The notes under the pieces are model-generated. The model was not told the DNA's origin. It saw only the letters and a list, made by a program, of their open reading frames with translations, and made no database searches. Below are positions 8,576-18,667 of a stretch of DNA of 64,000 nt, one piece after another. Position numbers and translations under genes: made by a program. The DNA comes from CAWFFV01 sp963814985 (lineage in GTDB: Bacteria > Chloroflexota > Ktedonobacteria > Ktedonobacterales > Ktedonobacteraceae): NCBI GenBank assembly GCA_963814985.1, contig CAWFFV010000013.1, positions 310,001 to 374,000 on the forward strand. The letters are read 5' to 3'. Each line of letters starts with the position of its first letter. The stretch's first letter is position 1.

Positions 8576-11356
8576 GTGTTATTTGAAAACTACGCAAAAG
8601 AGAACCCTATTCACAGCCCGGTGCGTACACAATATTTGCAGATTAAGCAGCAGAACCCTGACGCTATCCTCTTTTTCCGCATGGGTGACTTTTATGAGAT
8701 GTTCGACGATGATGCCGAAATCGTTGCCCGCGAACTAGAGATTGCGCTCACACGCAGGGATTTCGGACGCGGTGAGAAATCACCTATGGCTGGCATTCCA
8801 CATCACGCCGCCGACGGCTATATTGCTCGCCTTGTCGGCAAAGGATACCGTGTTGCTGTTTGTGAGCAGATGAGCGACCCTGCCCTTTCTAAAGGACTGG
8901 TCGAACGAGCAGTGACCCGTGTCGTTACTCCAGGCACCATTATCGATCCTACGATGCTTGCCGCCAAGCGGAATAACTTTCTCGCAGCAGTCGTCGTCGG
9001 ACGTGACGCAGTGGGCATCGCATACATTGATATCACTACAGGCGAATTTGCGGTCACACAGTTTAACACTCCTGAGCCAGAACTTGCCATTCAACAGGAG
9101 ATTGCTCGTGTCGGACCAGCCGAGGTCCTGATCGAAGCTCACTACCATCGCCAGGGTAGCCGGAAACGACGCTGGCTCGCAACTGTGATGAGCGAGAAAC
9201 AGGTCACCAAATTGGGAAGTAATGGAAATGCCAATGCCGAAATTCCTGAACTTGATGAGGACGACGAGGATGATAACGGCTCATTGAATAAGTTGCTCAC
9301 AGGTGTAGCGGGTCATGTCACCCCCTACGATGCACGTTATTTCTCAGAGGATGATGCACGTCATCGCTTACTCACACAATTTGACGTGGCCTCACTGGAA
9401 GGGTTTGGCTGTGCCCATCTTCCACTCGCTATTCGGGCCGCAGGGGCGGTGTTGGCTTACATACAGGAGACACAAAAAGGCTTACTCCAACAACTTACTC
9501 CATTAGAGACATACTCCACCAGCGGCTTTATGACGCTCGACCCACACACACGTCGCAACCTTGAACTCTTCGAGACCGGGCGTTATGGCTCCGTCAAGGG
9601 ATCGCTCTTGTGGGTACTGGACAAAACACGCAGTCCGATGGGTGGCCGTCTCATACGTCGCTGGATTGGTCAGCCCCTCCTTGATACAGAAATAATCCAG
9701 CAGCGCCAGCAGACACTTAGTGAATTGCTTGCGAATACATTGCTACAAGCAAGATTGGCAGAGGCACTCAAAAAGGCTGGGGACATCGAACGCCTTATCA
9801 ACCGCGTTCGTCAGCGCATCGCTACTCCTCGCGACCTGATAGCTCTTGCCAGCGGCCTGCGCTCCGCCGCTGAGATACGCTCATGTCTCACTGATGACAC
9901 CAAAACACATATGCCCTCGTTGGCTCGCATCATACAACGACTCGCCGACAATGATGACATTATTACGCTGATTGAGCACGCTATTGTTGACGAACCGCCT
10001 GCCAGTCTCTCCGAGGGAGGCATTATCCGGACAGGTTTTAGTTCTGAACTTGATCAACTGAAAGACGCCTCGCAAAATGGGCGACAGTGGATCACTGATA
10101 TGGAGCAGCGCGAACGCAAACGTACCGGCATCAGTACACTCAAGGTGGGCTACAATAGAGCCTCTGGCTATTACATAGAGGTCACTAATTCCCAATTGAG
10201 CCGTGTGCCTAAGGACTATCTACGCCGCCAGACACTCTCCAATTGTGAACGCTTTATCACCTCAGACTTGAAGGAATACGAGACACTCATTCTCAATGCG
10301 CAGGACCGTATGAACAAAATGGAGAATGAGTTCTTCCTGCAACTACGGGCAGATATTGCTATTCATGCCTCCGAACGTATCGTTGATACAGCCCATGCCC
10401 TCGCCGAAATCGATGTTTACCTGAGCTTGACGGAAGTCGCCGCCAGACAAAACTACTGTCGTCCGCAACTCAACAACGAAGATACGATCCACATCGTAGC
10501 TGGTCGTCACCCCGTAGTTGAGCAAACCCAATCCGAGATCCCATTTATTCCCAACGATACTAACCTTTCTAATCATAAAGCACAAATTGGTATTATCACA
10601 GGTCCAAATATGGCGGGTAAATCAACCTACCTGCGTCAGGTTGCCCTGATCATTCTCATGGCACAGATCGGCAGTTATGTGCCCGCAGAAGCTGCTACGC
10701 TCGGCATCGTAGATCGCATTTTTACACGCATCGGTGCACAGGATGATCTTGCCACAGGTCAAAGTACCTTTATGGTCGAGATGGTCGAAACGGCGAATAT
10801 CCTGCATCACGCAACACCACATAGTCTCGTCATACTAGACGAAATCGGACGTGGAACCAGTACCTATGACGGCCTGGCTATCGCCCGTGCTATCGTCGAA
10901 TATCTCCATAACAATAAGCGCTGCGGAGCACGTACCCTCTTCGCCACACACTATCATGAACTGGTTGAGGTTGCACAGTTGCTTCCACGCATTGCTTGTA
11001 TGAACGTTGCGGTAACAGAAGAGGCTGGCAAAGTTGTTTTCCTCCGTAAAATAGTACCAGGAGGCGCTGACCGCAGCTATGGCGTTCATGTGGCACAGCT
11101 TGCGGGTATCCCGCGTCCTGTCATTCACCGTGCCCAGGAGATTTTAGAGGAGTTAGAACGCAAAGGGGATGCAACAGTGCGTCGCAAAGCTATGCGTGAT
11201 ATGACCATGCCAGCGGCATGGCAGATGACTCTCTTCGCATCCGAACCACACCCTCTTCTTGAGGAACTCAAGACATTGGCAATTGACGAACTTACCCCCA
11301 TCGAAGCCATCAGCAAACTCTACGAGTTGCAACAGAAAGCTAAAAGGGGTGATTGA
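8576..11356 (+). CDS. mutS: DNA mismatch repair protein MutS
   Basis: ATP-dependent mismatch-recognition protein. The N-terminus holds the mismatch-wedge motif GDFYEMF (Phe-x-Glu) at about residue 38. The C-terminal ATPase has Walker A GPNMAGKST, the signature STFMVEM, and Walker B DEIGRGTSTYDG. At 926 aa it is slightly longer than E. coli MutS (853 aa); an acidic insertion (IPELDEDDEDDNG, about residues 222-235) in the connector region accounts for part of this. The start is GTG 8576, 5 nt after GGAGGT (8565-8570). It is transcribed alone or leads into the pentose phosphate block. No mutL is present in the window. Intact, with no anomalies. Confidence 0.97.
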   Translation: MLFENYAKENPIHSPVRTQYLQIKQQNPDAILFFRMGDFYEMFDDDAEIVARELEIALTRRDFGRGEKSPMAGIPHHAADGYIARLVGKGYRVAVCEQMSDPALSKGLVERAVTRVVTPGTIIDPTMLAAKRNNFLAAVVVGRDAVGIAYIDITTGEFAVTQFNTPEPELAIQQEIARVGPAEVLIEAHYHRQGSRKRRWLATVMSEKQVTKLGSNGNANAEIPELDEDDEDDNGSLNKLLTGVAGHVTPYDARYFSEDDARHRLLTQFDVASLEGFGCAHLPLAIRAAGAVLAYIQETQKGLLQQLTPLETYSTSGFMTLDPHTRRNLELFETGRYGSVKGSLLWVLDKTRSPMGGRLIRRWIGQPLLDTEIIQQRQQTLSELLANTLLQARLAEALKKAGDIERLINRVRQRIATPRDLIALASGLRSAAEIRSCLTDDTKTHMPSLARIIQRLADNDDIITLIEHAIVDEPPASLSEGGIIRTGFSSELDQLKDASQNGRQWITDMEQRERKRTGISTLKVGYNRASGYYIEVTNSQLSRVPKDYLRRQTLSNCERFITSDLKEYETLILNAQDRMNKMENEFFLQLRADIAIHASERIVDTAHALAEIDVYLSLTEVAARQNYCRPQLNNEDTIHIVAGRHPVVEQTQSEIPFIPNDTNLSNHKAQIGIITGPNMAGKSTYLRQVALIILMAQIGSYVPAEAATLGIVDRIFTRIGAQDDLATGQSTFMVEMVETANILHHATPHSLVILDEIGRGTSTYDGLAIARAIVEYLHNNKRCGARTLFATHYHELVEVAQLLPRIACMNVAVTEEAGKVVFLRKIVPGGADRSYGVHVAQLAGIPRPVIHRAQEILEELERKGDATVRRKAMRDMTMPAAWQMTLFASEPHPLLEELKTLAIDELTPIEAISKLYELQQKAKRGD

Positions 11357-11395
11357 AATTTCAGCGATACATGGTGTTGAGGGTAGTCTGCCCGA

Positions 11396-11425
11396 TTGCT
11401 CTCTCCCCCTGTATCCAGGTACAAT
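11396..11425 (+). promoter_or_regulatory. Possible promoter upstream of transketolase
   Basis: TTGCTC (11396-11401), 18-nt spacer, TACAAT (11420-11425), in the 156-bp gap between mutS and tkt. Moderate match to consensus; would give a leader of about 80 nt. Confidence 0.35.
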
Positions 11426-11512
11426 AAAATTGTGCCTCATGTTTGTTACATACGATGATAGGGAACGTTAGTGTACATAGTACGCTAAATTAATATCCCA
11501 TTTGGAGGTCCT

Positions 11513-13540
11513 ATGACAACGCAACAGGAAACACCTGTCCAGCAGAATGCACTGGAGCAATTGTGTATAAATACCATTCGCACCCTGGCCATGGATGGCG
11601 TACAAAAGGCTAATTCCGGACATCCAGGCACCGCCATGGCACTGGCACCCCTCACCTACCTACTCTGGACACGCTTTATGCGTTACAATCCACAGAATCC
11701 TCACTGGCTTAACCGTGACCGCTTTATTCTTTCCGCTGGTCATGCCTCAATGCTCATTTATAGTATGCTGCATCTTACTGGCTACGATTTGCCCCTGGAG
11801 CAACTCAAGAACTTCCGCCAGTGGGGAAGCCACACACCAGGACATCCCGAACACGGCGAGACTCCAGGCGTAGAGACCACCACAGGCCCCTTAGGACAGG
11901 GATTTGGCAACGGCGTTGGCATGGCTATCGCCCAACGTTTTCAGGCCAGTCGCTACAACCAACCCGGTCATACCATTCTTGACCACTACATCTATGCAAT
12001 TGCGAGTGATGGCGACCTGATGGAGGGTGTAGCTTCAGAGGCAGCTTCACTGGCAGGCTTTCTTAAACTTGGCAAGCTGATCTATTTCTATGACAATAAT
12101 CACATCACTATCGAAGGTAACACCGATATTACATTTGGTGAAGATGTAGGACGCCGTTTTGAGGGCTATCACTGGCACGTCCAGCATATCGAAGACGTAA
12201 ATGATCTGGCCGCAGTGGAGCAAGCTATTCTTGCAGCACAGGCAGAAACCGAACGCCCCTCACTGATCATCACACGAACACATATCGGCTACGGTAGCCC
12301 GAACAGACAGGACAGTGCCAAAGCACACGGTGAAGCACTGGGAGCCGAGGAGGTTATACTCACCAAGCGAAACTTGGGCTGGCCTTCTGAAGAGTCTTTC
12401 TATGAGCCTGAAGAGGCCCTGGCCTACTTCCGCCAGGCCATTGAGCGTGGGGCAGCCCAGGAACAAACCTGGCAAGAGCATTACAACGCTTACGCCGTTG
12501 CTTACCCAGAACTGGCAGCACAATTACAACAGGAATTAAGCGGACAACTACCAGAGGGCTGGGATAGCGCCATTCCTTCCTTTAAAGCTGGAGAGTCTCT
12601 CGCCAGCCGGGTTGCAGCAGGTCAGGTTCTTAATGCCATTGCGTCTAAACTCCCCAACCTCATCGGCGGTTCAGCCGATCTGGCTCCTTCTACTAACACA
12701 TATATGAAGGGACAGGGCGACTTCGGACCTCAAGAGAATGGGCACAATATGCACTTTGGTATACGTGAGCACGGTATGGGGAGTATCATGAATGGCATGG
12801 CTCTCTATGGTGGTATCATTCCTTTTGGCGCTACCTTCCTGATCTTCTCAGACTATATGCGACCTCCTATTCGCCTGGCAGCTTTAATGGGACTCAAGAC
12901 AATCTATGTCTTCACTCACGACAGTATTGGTCTCGGTGAAGATGGTCCAACCCATCAGCCAATTGAGCAACTCGCCGCGATGCGCGCCATACCAGATCTG
13001 GCCGTCCTGCGTCCTGGCGATGCCAACGAGACGGCACAAGCCTGGCGCGTTGCCATTACCCATAAAGGTCCTGTTGCCCTGGCCTTAACCAGACAGGCAC
13101 TGCCCACTCTGGATCGTTCAAGCATGGCCAGTGCCAGTAACCTTATAAAGGGCGGCTACGTACTACTTGATAGCAAGGAAACACCCCAACTCATTCTGAT
13201 CGCTACCGGCTCAGAGCTTTCACTGGCAGTAGACGCCGCCCAAAAGTTGAGTCAAGATGGGATTTCCGTTCGTGTAGTAAGTATGCCAAGTTGGGAATTA
13301 TTTGAAGAACAGAGTAAAGAATATAAGGAAACCGTCTTACCAAAGAGTATAAGTGCGCGTATTGCCATCGAAGCTGGCTCACCAATGGGCTGGGATCGCT
13401 ATACAGGGCCAAACGGTGATACTGTCACACTGAACCACTACGGAGCCTCAGCCCCTGCGAAAGTGCTCTTCCAACAATTTGGCTTCACCGTCGAGAACAT
13501 TGTCGCAAAAGCCAGAAATCTGTTGCAGACAATATCATAG
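11513..13540 (+). CDS. tkt: Transketolase
   Basis: Thiamine diphosphate enzyme that transfers two-carbon ketol units between pentose phosphate sugars. The full-length 675-aa protein has the N-terminal substrate/ThDP region (ANSGHPGTAMA), the ThDP/metal motif SDGDLMEG with downstream FYDNNHITIEG, and the Pyr-domain transketolase motif TFLIFSDYMRPPIRLAALM with THDSIGLGEDGPTHQP. GGAGGTCC immediately precedes the ATG. It is the first gene of a contiguous pentose phosphate block (tkt-tal-gnd-zwf-opcA-pgl), so carbon should flow from glucose-6-phosphate through the oxidative branch and back via the non-oxidative enzymes. Confidence 0.97.
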   Translation: MTTQQETPVQQNALEQLCINTIRTLAMDGVQKANSGHPGTAMALAPLTYLLWTRFMRYNPQNPHWLNRDRFILSAGHASMLIYSMLHLTGYDLPLEQLKNFRQWGSHTPGHPEHGETPGVETTTGPLGQGFGNGVGMAIAQRFQASRYNQPGHTILDHYIYAIASDGDLMEGVASEAASLAGFLKLGKLIYFYDNNHITIEGNTDITFGEDVGRRFEGYHWHVQHIEDVNDLAAVEQAILAAQAETERPSLIITRTHIGYGSPNRQDSAKAHGEALGAEEVILTKRNLGWPSEESFYEPEEALAYFRQAIERGAAQEQTWQEHYNAYAVAYPELAAQLQQELSGQLPEGWDSAIPSFKAGESLASRVAAGQVLNAIASKLPNLIGGSADLAPSTNTYMKGQGDFGPQENGHNMHFGIREHGMGSIMNGMALYGGIIPFGATFLIFSDYMRPPIRLAALMGLKTIYVFTHDSIGLGEDGPTHQPIEQLAAMRAIPDLAVLRPGDANETAQAWRVAITHKGPVALALTRQALPTLDRSSMASASNLIKGGYVLLDSKETPQLILIATGSELSLAVDAAQKLSQDGISVRVVSMPSWELFEEQSKEYKETVLPKSISARIAIEAGSPMGWDRYTGPNGDTVTLNHYGASAPAKVLFQQFGFTVENIVAKARNLLQTIS

Positions 13541-13614
13541 AGCATGCCAATACAGGTTACGATGACAAAGCGGGCGTAATCGCTATTGCGCCTCTATCCA
13601 CAAGGAGAAATCTG

Positions 13615-14760
13615 ATGACCAATCCACTGAAACAACTCAAGACGCTGGGACAGAGCGTCTGGTATGACAATATCGACCGATCACAACTGAATTCTGGGCA
13701 GTTTAAGCGTATGCTGGATGAAGATGGTATTGTTGGTGTCACAGCAAACCCAACGATCTTTGAAAAATCCATCAGTGCCGGGCATGCCTATGATGAGCAG
13801 ATAACCCAACTTATTAGCGAAGGAAAGAACACTAACGACATCTATGAAGCCGTCGTAATCCAGGATATTCGCACGGTCGCCGATCTGCTGCGTCCGATCT
13901 ATGACAGCACTGAGGGAAAAGATGGCTACGTCAGCCTTGAGGTTTCTCCCGATCTGGCACACAATACTGAGGGCACGATCTCTGAAGCCAAACGTTTCTG
14001 GCAGATAGTTGACCGCCCCAACCTGATGATTAAGATTCCAGCTACCCCTGAGGGTATCCCCGCCGTTTACGAAACACTACGTGATGGTATCAATGTCAAC
14101 ATTACGCTCATCTTCTCCATTGAGAGCTATCGTCAGGTTACAGATGCTTATCTGCGCGCCCTGGAAGATCGCAATGGAGCCGGACATGATATCAGTACCC
14201 TGGCATCGGTTGCCAGCTTCTTCGTGAGCCGCGTTGACACTCTGGTTGACAAGTTGCTCGATGACCGGATCAAGCAGACCCACGACACTGCCCAACAGCA
14301 ACAACTCAAAGCACTGCAAGGAAAGGCCGCTATCGCAAATGCGCGTCTCGTCTACCAGGATTTTAAGCGCATCTTCGGAGCGCCACGCTTTAAATCACTC
14401 AAGCATGCCGGAGCACATGTCCAGCGACCACTTTGGGCCAGCACCAGTACAAAAAATCCGGCTTATCGTGATGTACTGTATGCCGAAGAATTGATCGGCC
14501 CCGACACTGTAGACACGATGCCACTGGAGACTATTCTGAACTTCCGCGACCACGGACATGCACGCTACAGCATGGAAGATGATATGGAAGGTGCCAGACA
14601 AACATTGGCAGAGCTAGAGGAAATCGGTATCCACTACGATCAAGTCACTCAGCAATTGCAAGATGAGGGTGTCCAGAAGTTCGCAGACTCCTTCCACAAG
14701 TTGTTTGAGGGCATTGAGAGCAAACAGCAGGCTCTCAAAAAAGGACAGGTAGCACACTAG
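13615..14760 (+). CDS. tal: Transaldolase
   Basis: Class I aldolase moving a dihydroxyacetone unit between sedoheptulose-7-phosphate and glyceraldehyde-3-phosphate. The 381-aa sequence belongs to the longer bacterial/actinobacterial form: N-terminal SVWYDNIDR and GVTANPTIFEKSI, and the Schiff-base lysine in NLMIKIPATPEG at residue 140. C-terminal RPLWASTSTKNPAY is also typical. AAGGAGAAA precedes the ATG. It starts 74 nt after tkt and 50 nt before gnd. Intact. Confidence 0.95.
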   Translation: MTNPLKQLKTLGQSVWYDNIDRSQLNSGQFKRMLDEDGIVGVTANPTIFEKSISAGHAYDEQITQLISEGKNTNDIYEAVVIQDIRTVADLLRPIYDSTEGKDGYVSLEVSPDLAHNTEGTISEAKRFWQIVDRPNLMIKIPATPEGIPAVYETLRDGINVNITLIFSIESYRQVTDAYLRALEDRNGAGHDISTLASVASFFVSRVDTLVDKLLDDRIKQTHDTAQQQQLKALQGKAAIANARLVYQDFKRIFGAPRFKSLKHAGAHVQRPLWASTSTKNPAYRDVLYAEELIGPDTVDTMPLETILNFRDHGHARYSMEDDMEGARQTLAELEEIGIHYDQVTQQLQDEGVQKFADSFHKLFEGIESKQQALKKGQVAH

Positions 14761-14810
14761 GACGACAAGAGGATTGACAAGAGAATCTACAATACAATAA
14801 GGAGAAAGAC

Positions 14811-15717
14811 ATGGAGATCGGATTCATTGGTCTGGGACGTATGGGAGCAAACATGGTACGCCGTTTGCTCAGAGAGAATCATCGTGTTGTCGCATGGAAC
14901 CGTACAGCCGCAAAAACGCAGGAGATTGTCTCAGAAGGTGCAGAGGGAGCCTACAGCCTCCGGGAGCTGGTTGAGAAACTACAAACCCCTCGCATTGTCT
15001 GGACCATGGTACCAGCAGGGCAGGCCACGGATGACATGATTAATGAAGTCACACCTCTGCTCAGCAAAGGTGATATTATCATTGATGGCGGCAACTCAAA
15101 CTACAAAGATTCGAATTCGACGCGGCAAAGAACTCGCCGCCAAAGGTTTCCAATTTATGGATGCCGGTACGAGTGGTGGCATCTGGGGCCTGCAAGTTGG
15201 CTACTGTTTGATGGTTGGAAGTGAACAGAAAACTTTTCAGCATGTCGAGCCATTACTGAAAACACTTGCCCCTCCTAATGGCTACCTGCTCTGTGGTCCG
15301 GCCGGGGCAGGTCACTTCGTCAAAATGGTACACAACGGTATAGAATATGGTATGCTACAAGCATATGGTGAAGGTTTTGAAATCCTCAACGCAGGTCCGT
15401 ACTCCCTCGATCTCCATGCAATTGCACATTTGTGGAATCAGGGTAGCGTTGTACGTTCCTGGCTACTCGAACTTGCAGAAAACGCTTTCGAGAAGGATGG
15501 TAAACTTGACGCTATTAAAGGGTATGTAGCCGACTCCGGCGAGGGCCGCTGGACTGTACAGCAGGCCATTGATACTGATGTTCCAGCTCCCATTATTACA
15601 CTCTCCCTGCTTGAACGTTTCCGTTCACGACAGGATGAGTCCTTCACGGCGAAGGTCATTGCAGCACTGCGCAACGAGTTCGGAGGACACGCCGTCAAAT
15701 CAACCGATAGTAAATGA
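14811..15717 (+). CDS. gnd: 6-phosphogluconate dehydrogenase, decarboxylating, short form (one frameshift)
   Basis: Oxidative decarboxylation of 6-phosphogluconate to ribulose-5-phosphate. The N-terminal Rossmann motif is GFIGLGRMGANMV. The substrate motif DGGNSNYKDS ends the first frame; one extra base near 15115 shifts the remainder, which continues with RRGKELAAKGFQFMDAGTSG, then HFVKMVHNGIEYGML containing the active-site lysine. The combined length of about 301 aa matches the short YqeC/GndA-like class rather than the 470-aa E. coli enzyme. AAGGAGAAA precedes the ATG. Its position between tal and zwf supports the role. No stop interrupts the composite frame apart from the indel, so the gene is probably functional in the organism. 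Confidence 0.88.
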
Positions 15718-15741
15718 TAACAACATACTAGGAGATTTCGT

Positions 15742-17292
15742 ATGCCTCAGCGTAGCGCGGTCGAGGCGCCCAACCCCTTTCGCGAGGGGCTACGCACCAA
15801 ACCAAGCCTAGAGCCGTGCGTCATGGTCATCTTCGGAGCAACTGGTGACCTGACGCACCGCAAACTCCTTCCAGCGCTCTACAATTTAGCGCTGGAACAC
15901 CCATTACCAGCGGGCTTTTCGGTCGTTGGTTTTGCACGACGTCCCTATAGCGATGAAGAATTTCGCCAACAGGCACTTAATTCTATTAACGAATACTCCC
16001 GACAAAAACCCGTGAATCCACAAGTGTGGGAGAGTTTTGCCGCTGGTATCCGCTACCTGCAATCTGACTTTCATAATCCAGCGGGCTATGAAAAATTAAG
16101 TACCTTACTCAATACGCTCGATCAAGAACGTGGCACTAATGGCAATCGTATCTTTTATCTGTCTACACCACCCAGTCAGTATCCTGATATTATTCAGAAT
16201 ATCGGCGCATCGGGCTTAAACAGAAACCGTAAGGGCTGGACACGCATCATTATTGAAAAACCATTTGGACACGATCTAGCTTCAGCACGCGAACTCAACC
16301 GTCAGGTGGCAAAGGTTTTCAAAGAGGATCAGGTTTATCGTATTGATCACTACCTGGGGAAAGAGACCGTCCAGAACATTCTTGTCTTTCGCCTGGCAAA
16401 CGGTATCTTTGAGCCAGTCTGGAATCGTCGTTACGTTGATCATGTGCAGATTACCGTCGCCGAGAATCTTGGCCTGGAGGGACGCGGCGGTTATTACGAA
16501 GAGTCCGGAGCTATCCGTGATATGGTTCAGAACCATATGCTACAATTGCTCACGCTGGTTGCCCTGGAGCCACCAATTGCCTTTGATGCCAATGCCGTAC
16601 GCGACGAGAAAGTGAAAGTACTTCACGCTCTCCAACCCCTGACCAGCCGTGATATTCAGACGAACACGATCCGTGCACAGTATGGTCCTGGTTGGGTAGG
16701 TGGTCAGCAGGTTCCTGGCTACCTGGAGGAAAAGGGTGTCGCGCCAAACTCAACAACAGAGACCTATATTGCACTAAAACTTTTCATTGACAACTGGCGT
16801 TGGGCAGGAGTACCATTTTACTTACGTACCGGCAAACACTTACCTAAGCGTGTCACCGAGATAGCAATTCAGTTCAAATTGGCTCCTCTGATGCTCTTTA
16901 AGCGCAGTGATGCACAGGTACAGGTTGAGCCAAACGTTCTCACACTACGAATTCAACCGGACGAGGGCATTTCGCTCAAATTCGGCGCAAAGGTTCCTGG
17001 TACCGATATGCAAATTCGGGCTGTGAATATGGATTTCTTCTACGGCTCTTCCTTTGTCCGTGAACAACCAGAGGCATATGAACGCCTCCTACTGGACTGT
17101 ATGCTTGGTGATTCCACACTTTTTACACGTCGCGACGAGGTAGAAGCAGCGTGGACATTTATCCAGAGCATCCTTGATGAATGGAAAAATGAGCCACGCT
17201 CGACCATTCAAACATACGAATCTGGCACTTGGGGACCACAGGCAGCCGACGAATTCATCTGGCGCGATGGTTTCAGGTGGCGGCGCCCCTAG
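15742..17292 (+). CDS. zwf: Glucose-6-phosphate 1-dehydrogenase
   Basis: First enzyme of the oxidative pentose phosphate pathway, generating NADPH and 6-phosphogluconolactone. The 516-aa protein carries the dinucleotide motif GATGDLTHRKL near residue 32, EKPFGHDLASA, and the active-site signature RIDHYLGKETVQN with the catalytic histidine. AGGAGA lies 8 nt before ATG 15742. It begins 24 nt after gnd and is followed by opcA and pgl, an order shared with cyanobacteria and actinobacteria. Complete. Confidence 0.97.
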   Translation: MPQRSAVEAPNPFREGLRTKPSLEPCVMVIFGATGDLTHRKLLPALYNLALEHPLPAGFSVVGFARRPYSDEEFRQQALNSINEYSRQKPVNPQVWESFAAGIRYLQSDFHNPAGYEKLSTLLNTLDQERGTNGNRIFYLSTPPSQYPDIIQNIGASGLNRNRKGWTRIIIEKPFGHDLASARELNRQVAKVFKEDQVYRIDHYLGKETVQNILVFRLANGIFEPVWNRRYVDHVQITVAENLGLEGRGGYYEESGAIRDMVQNHMLQLLTLVALEPPIAFDANAVRDEKVKVLHALQPLTSRDIQTNTIRAQYGPGWVGGQQVPGYLEEKGVAPNSTTETYIALKLFIDNWRWAGVPFYLRTGKHLPKRVTEIAIQFKLAPLMLFKRSDAQVQVEPNVLTLRIQPDEGISLKFGAKVPGTDMQIRAVNMDFFYGSSFVREQPEAYERLLLDCMLGDSTLFTRRDEVEAAWTFIQSILDEWKNEPRSTIQTYESGTWGPQAADEFIWRDGFRWRRP

Positions 17293-17383
17293 CCACAAGA
17301 CTTCTCACTTGCAACGATGAACGAGAGAGTGAACTGTTCCATGTGAACAATGAAGTTCAATATGATAAAGGGGGTTCGGAAAT

Positions 17384-18652
17384 ATGGCAATGGATACTAG
17401 TAGTACCTCAGGGCCACGTTTACCCTGGGCAGGGAAAAAAGTACGCACACAATACGTCGAGGAGGAACTTTCCCTCCTCTGGCGTATGTCTGCTGATAAT
17501 ATGCGTATCGCTCAGAATATTCATGTGCGTACCAGTATACTCAACTTTGTCATCTGTACATCAGATATTGAGTCCGCGCAGCGTGCCCATATGCTTATGC
17601 GTGATCTATCCAGTACCCATCTAGCTCGTGTCATACTCTTAATCCTTAACACAAACGATAGCTTACCCTCAGACACTTCTATATGGGTAACACTTCGCTC
17701 CTTTTCTATACTCTCAGATATCATGCGTCATAGCTTTGAACAGATTACGATCTTAGCCAGTGGCTCAGCGGTTCAAAACGGGGCTAACATCATACAACCA
17801 CTACTCAAACCAGATCTACCGGTCTATGTGTGGTGGCTAAATGATCCACCCAGCAATAGTGCCCTCCTTACAAATCTTGCCCAGAGTAGTACGAGGGTCA
17901 TCGTTGACTCAAACAGTTTTTTTACGCCTGAACAGAGTATCAGTGAGCTTTCATCATTTCTACAGGCATCGTATAACCATATCTTGAGTGATCTCAATTG
18001 GAGACGCCTCACTCCCTGGCAGGAACTGGTGGCACAGTTCTTCGATGTAGCAGAATACAGATCATACCTGCAAGGAGTTGACTCTATTGAAATCGAACAT
18101 GCTGTGGCTCCTCTCGCTGAACATATACGCACCGAGCAAGGAGAGGTCTCACCCAATCCTACTGGTGCTCTGCTTCTCGCAGGCTGGTTAAAGACACGCC
18201 TGGGCTGGAAACTCTCTTCCAATCGGGCACATCACCAGCATGATTACACAACAGGCACACATATCTGGTATATGGCCCACACGACAGGCGCACTTTCATT
18301 ACCTTCGGATAGCCTGAATGTAAGTACGACGAGTCAATTCAATGGAGTATCCCACGCAAGTATTGAGGTTCGTCCATGTATCCAGTCCGACCTGCGTCCC
18401 GGCTCTATTTGTCTGGTACGTCTGATCTGCAATATTGAGAATAACTATGCTACCTTCACTATCAGACGTGAAGATGATCATGCGCTCACCTCTGTCGAAC
18501 TGGCCCAGGGAACACGGCAACAGCGTACAGTGCATTTGGCCGCGACTCACAAAGAGAGTGAACTGCTACACGATGAACTGGAGATTATGGGCCGCGATCA
18601 CCTCTACGAGGATGCGTTGTGCGAGATATCCGAGCTACTGGCAGAACCATAA
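17384..18652 (+). CDS. opcA: Glucose-6-phosphate dehydrogenase assembly protein OpcA
   Basis: Redox-linked allosteric/assembly partner of glucose-6-phosphate dehydrogenase in cyanobacteria and actinobacteria. The 422-residue sequence shows the family hallmarks: an N-terminal segment RTSILNFVICTSD, the central PVYVWWLNDPPSN motif, and a tail ending in a helical DALCEISELL segment. It starts 91 nt after zwf and is followed 15 nt later by pgl, the same zwf-opcA-pgl arrangement seen in those phyla. Length is normal. The redox-control role is inferred from the family and was not tested for this lineage. Confidence 0.88.
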   Translation: MAMDTSSTSGPRLPWAGKKVRTQYVEEELSLLWRMSADNMRIAQNIHVRTSILNFVICTSDIESAQRAHMLMRDLSSTHLARVILLILNTNDSLPSDTSIWVTLRSFSILSDIMRHSFEQITILASGSAVQNGANIIQPLLKPDLPVYVWWLNDPPSNSALLTNLAQSSTRVIVDSNSFFTPEQSISELSSFLQASYNHILSDLNWRRLTPWQELVAQFFDVAEYRSYLQGVDSIEIEHAVAPLAEHIRTEQGEVSPNPTGALLLAGWLKTRLGWKLSSNRAHHQHDYTTGTHIWYMAHTTGALSLPSDSLNVSTTSQFNGVSHASIEVRPCIQSDLRPGSICLVRLICNIENNYATFTIRREDDHALTSVELAQGTRQQRTVHLAATHKESELLHDELEIMGRDHLYEDALCEISELLAEP

Positions 18653-18667
18653 AAGTAGGAGTAGTTT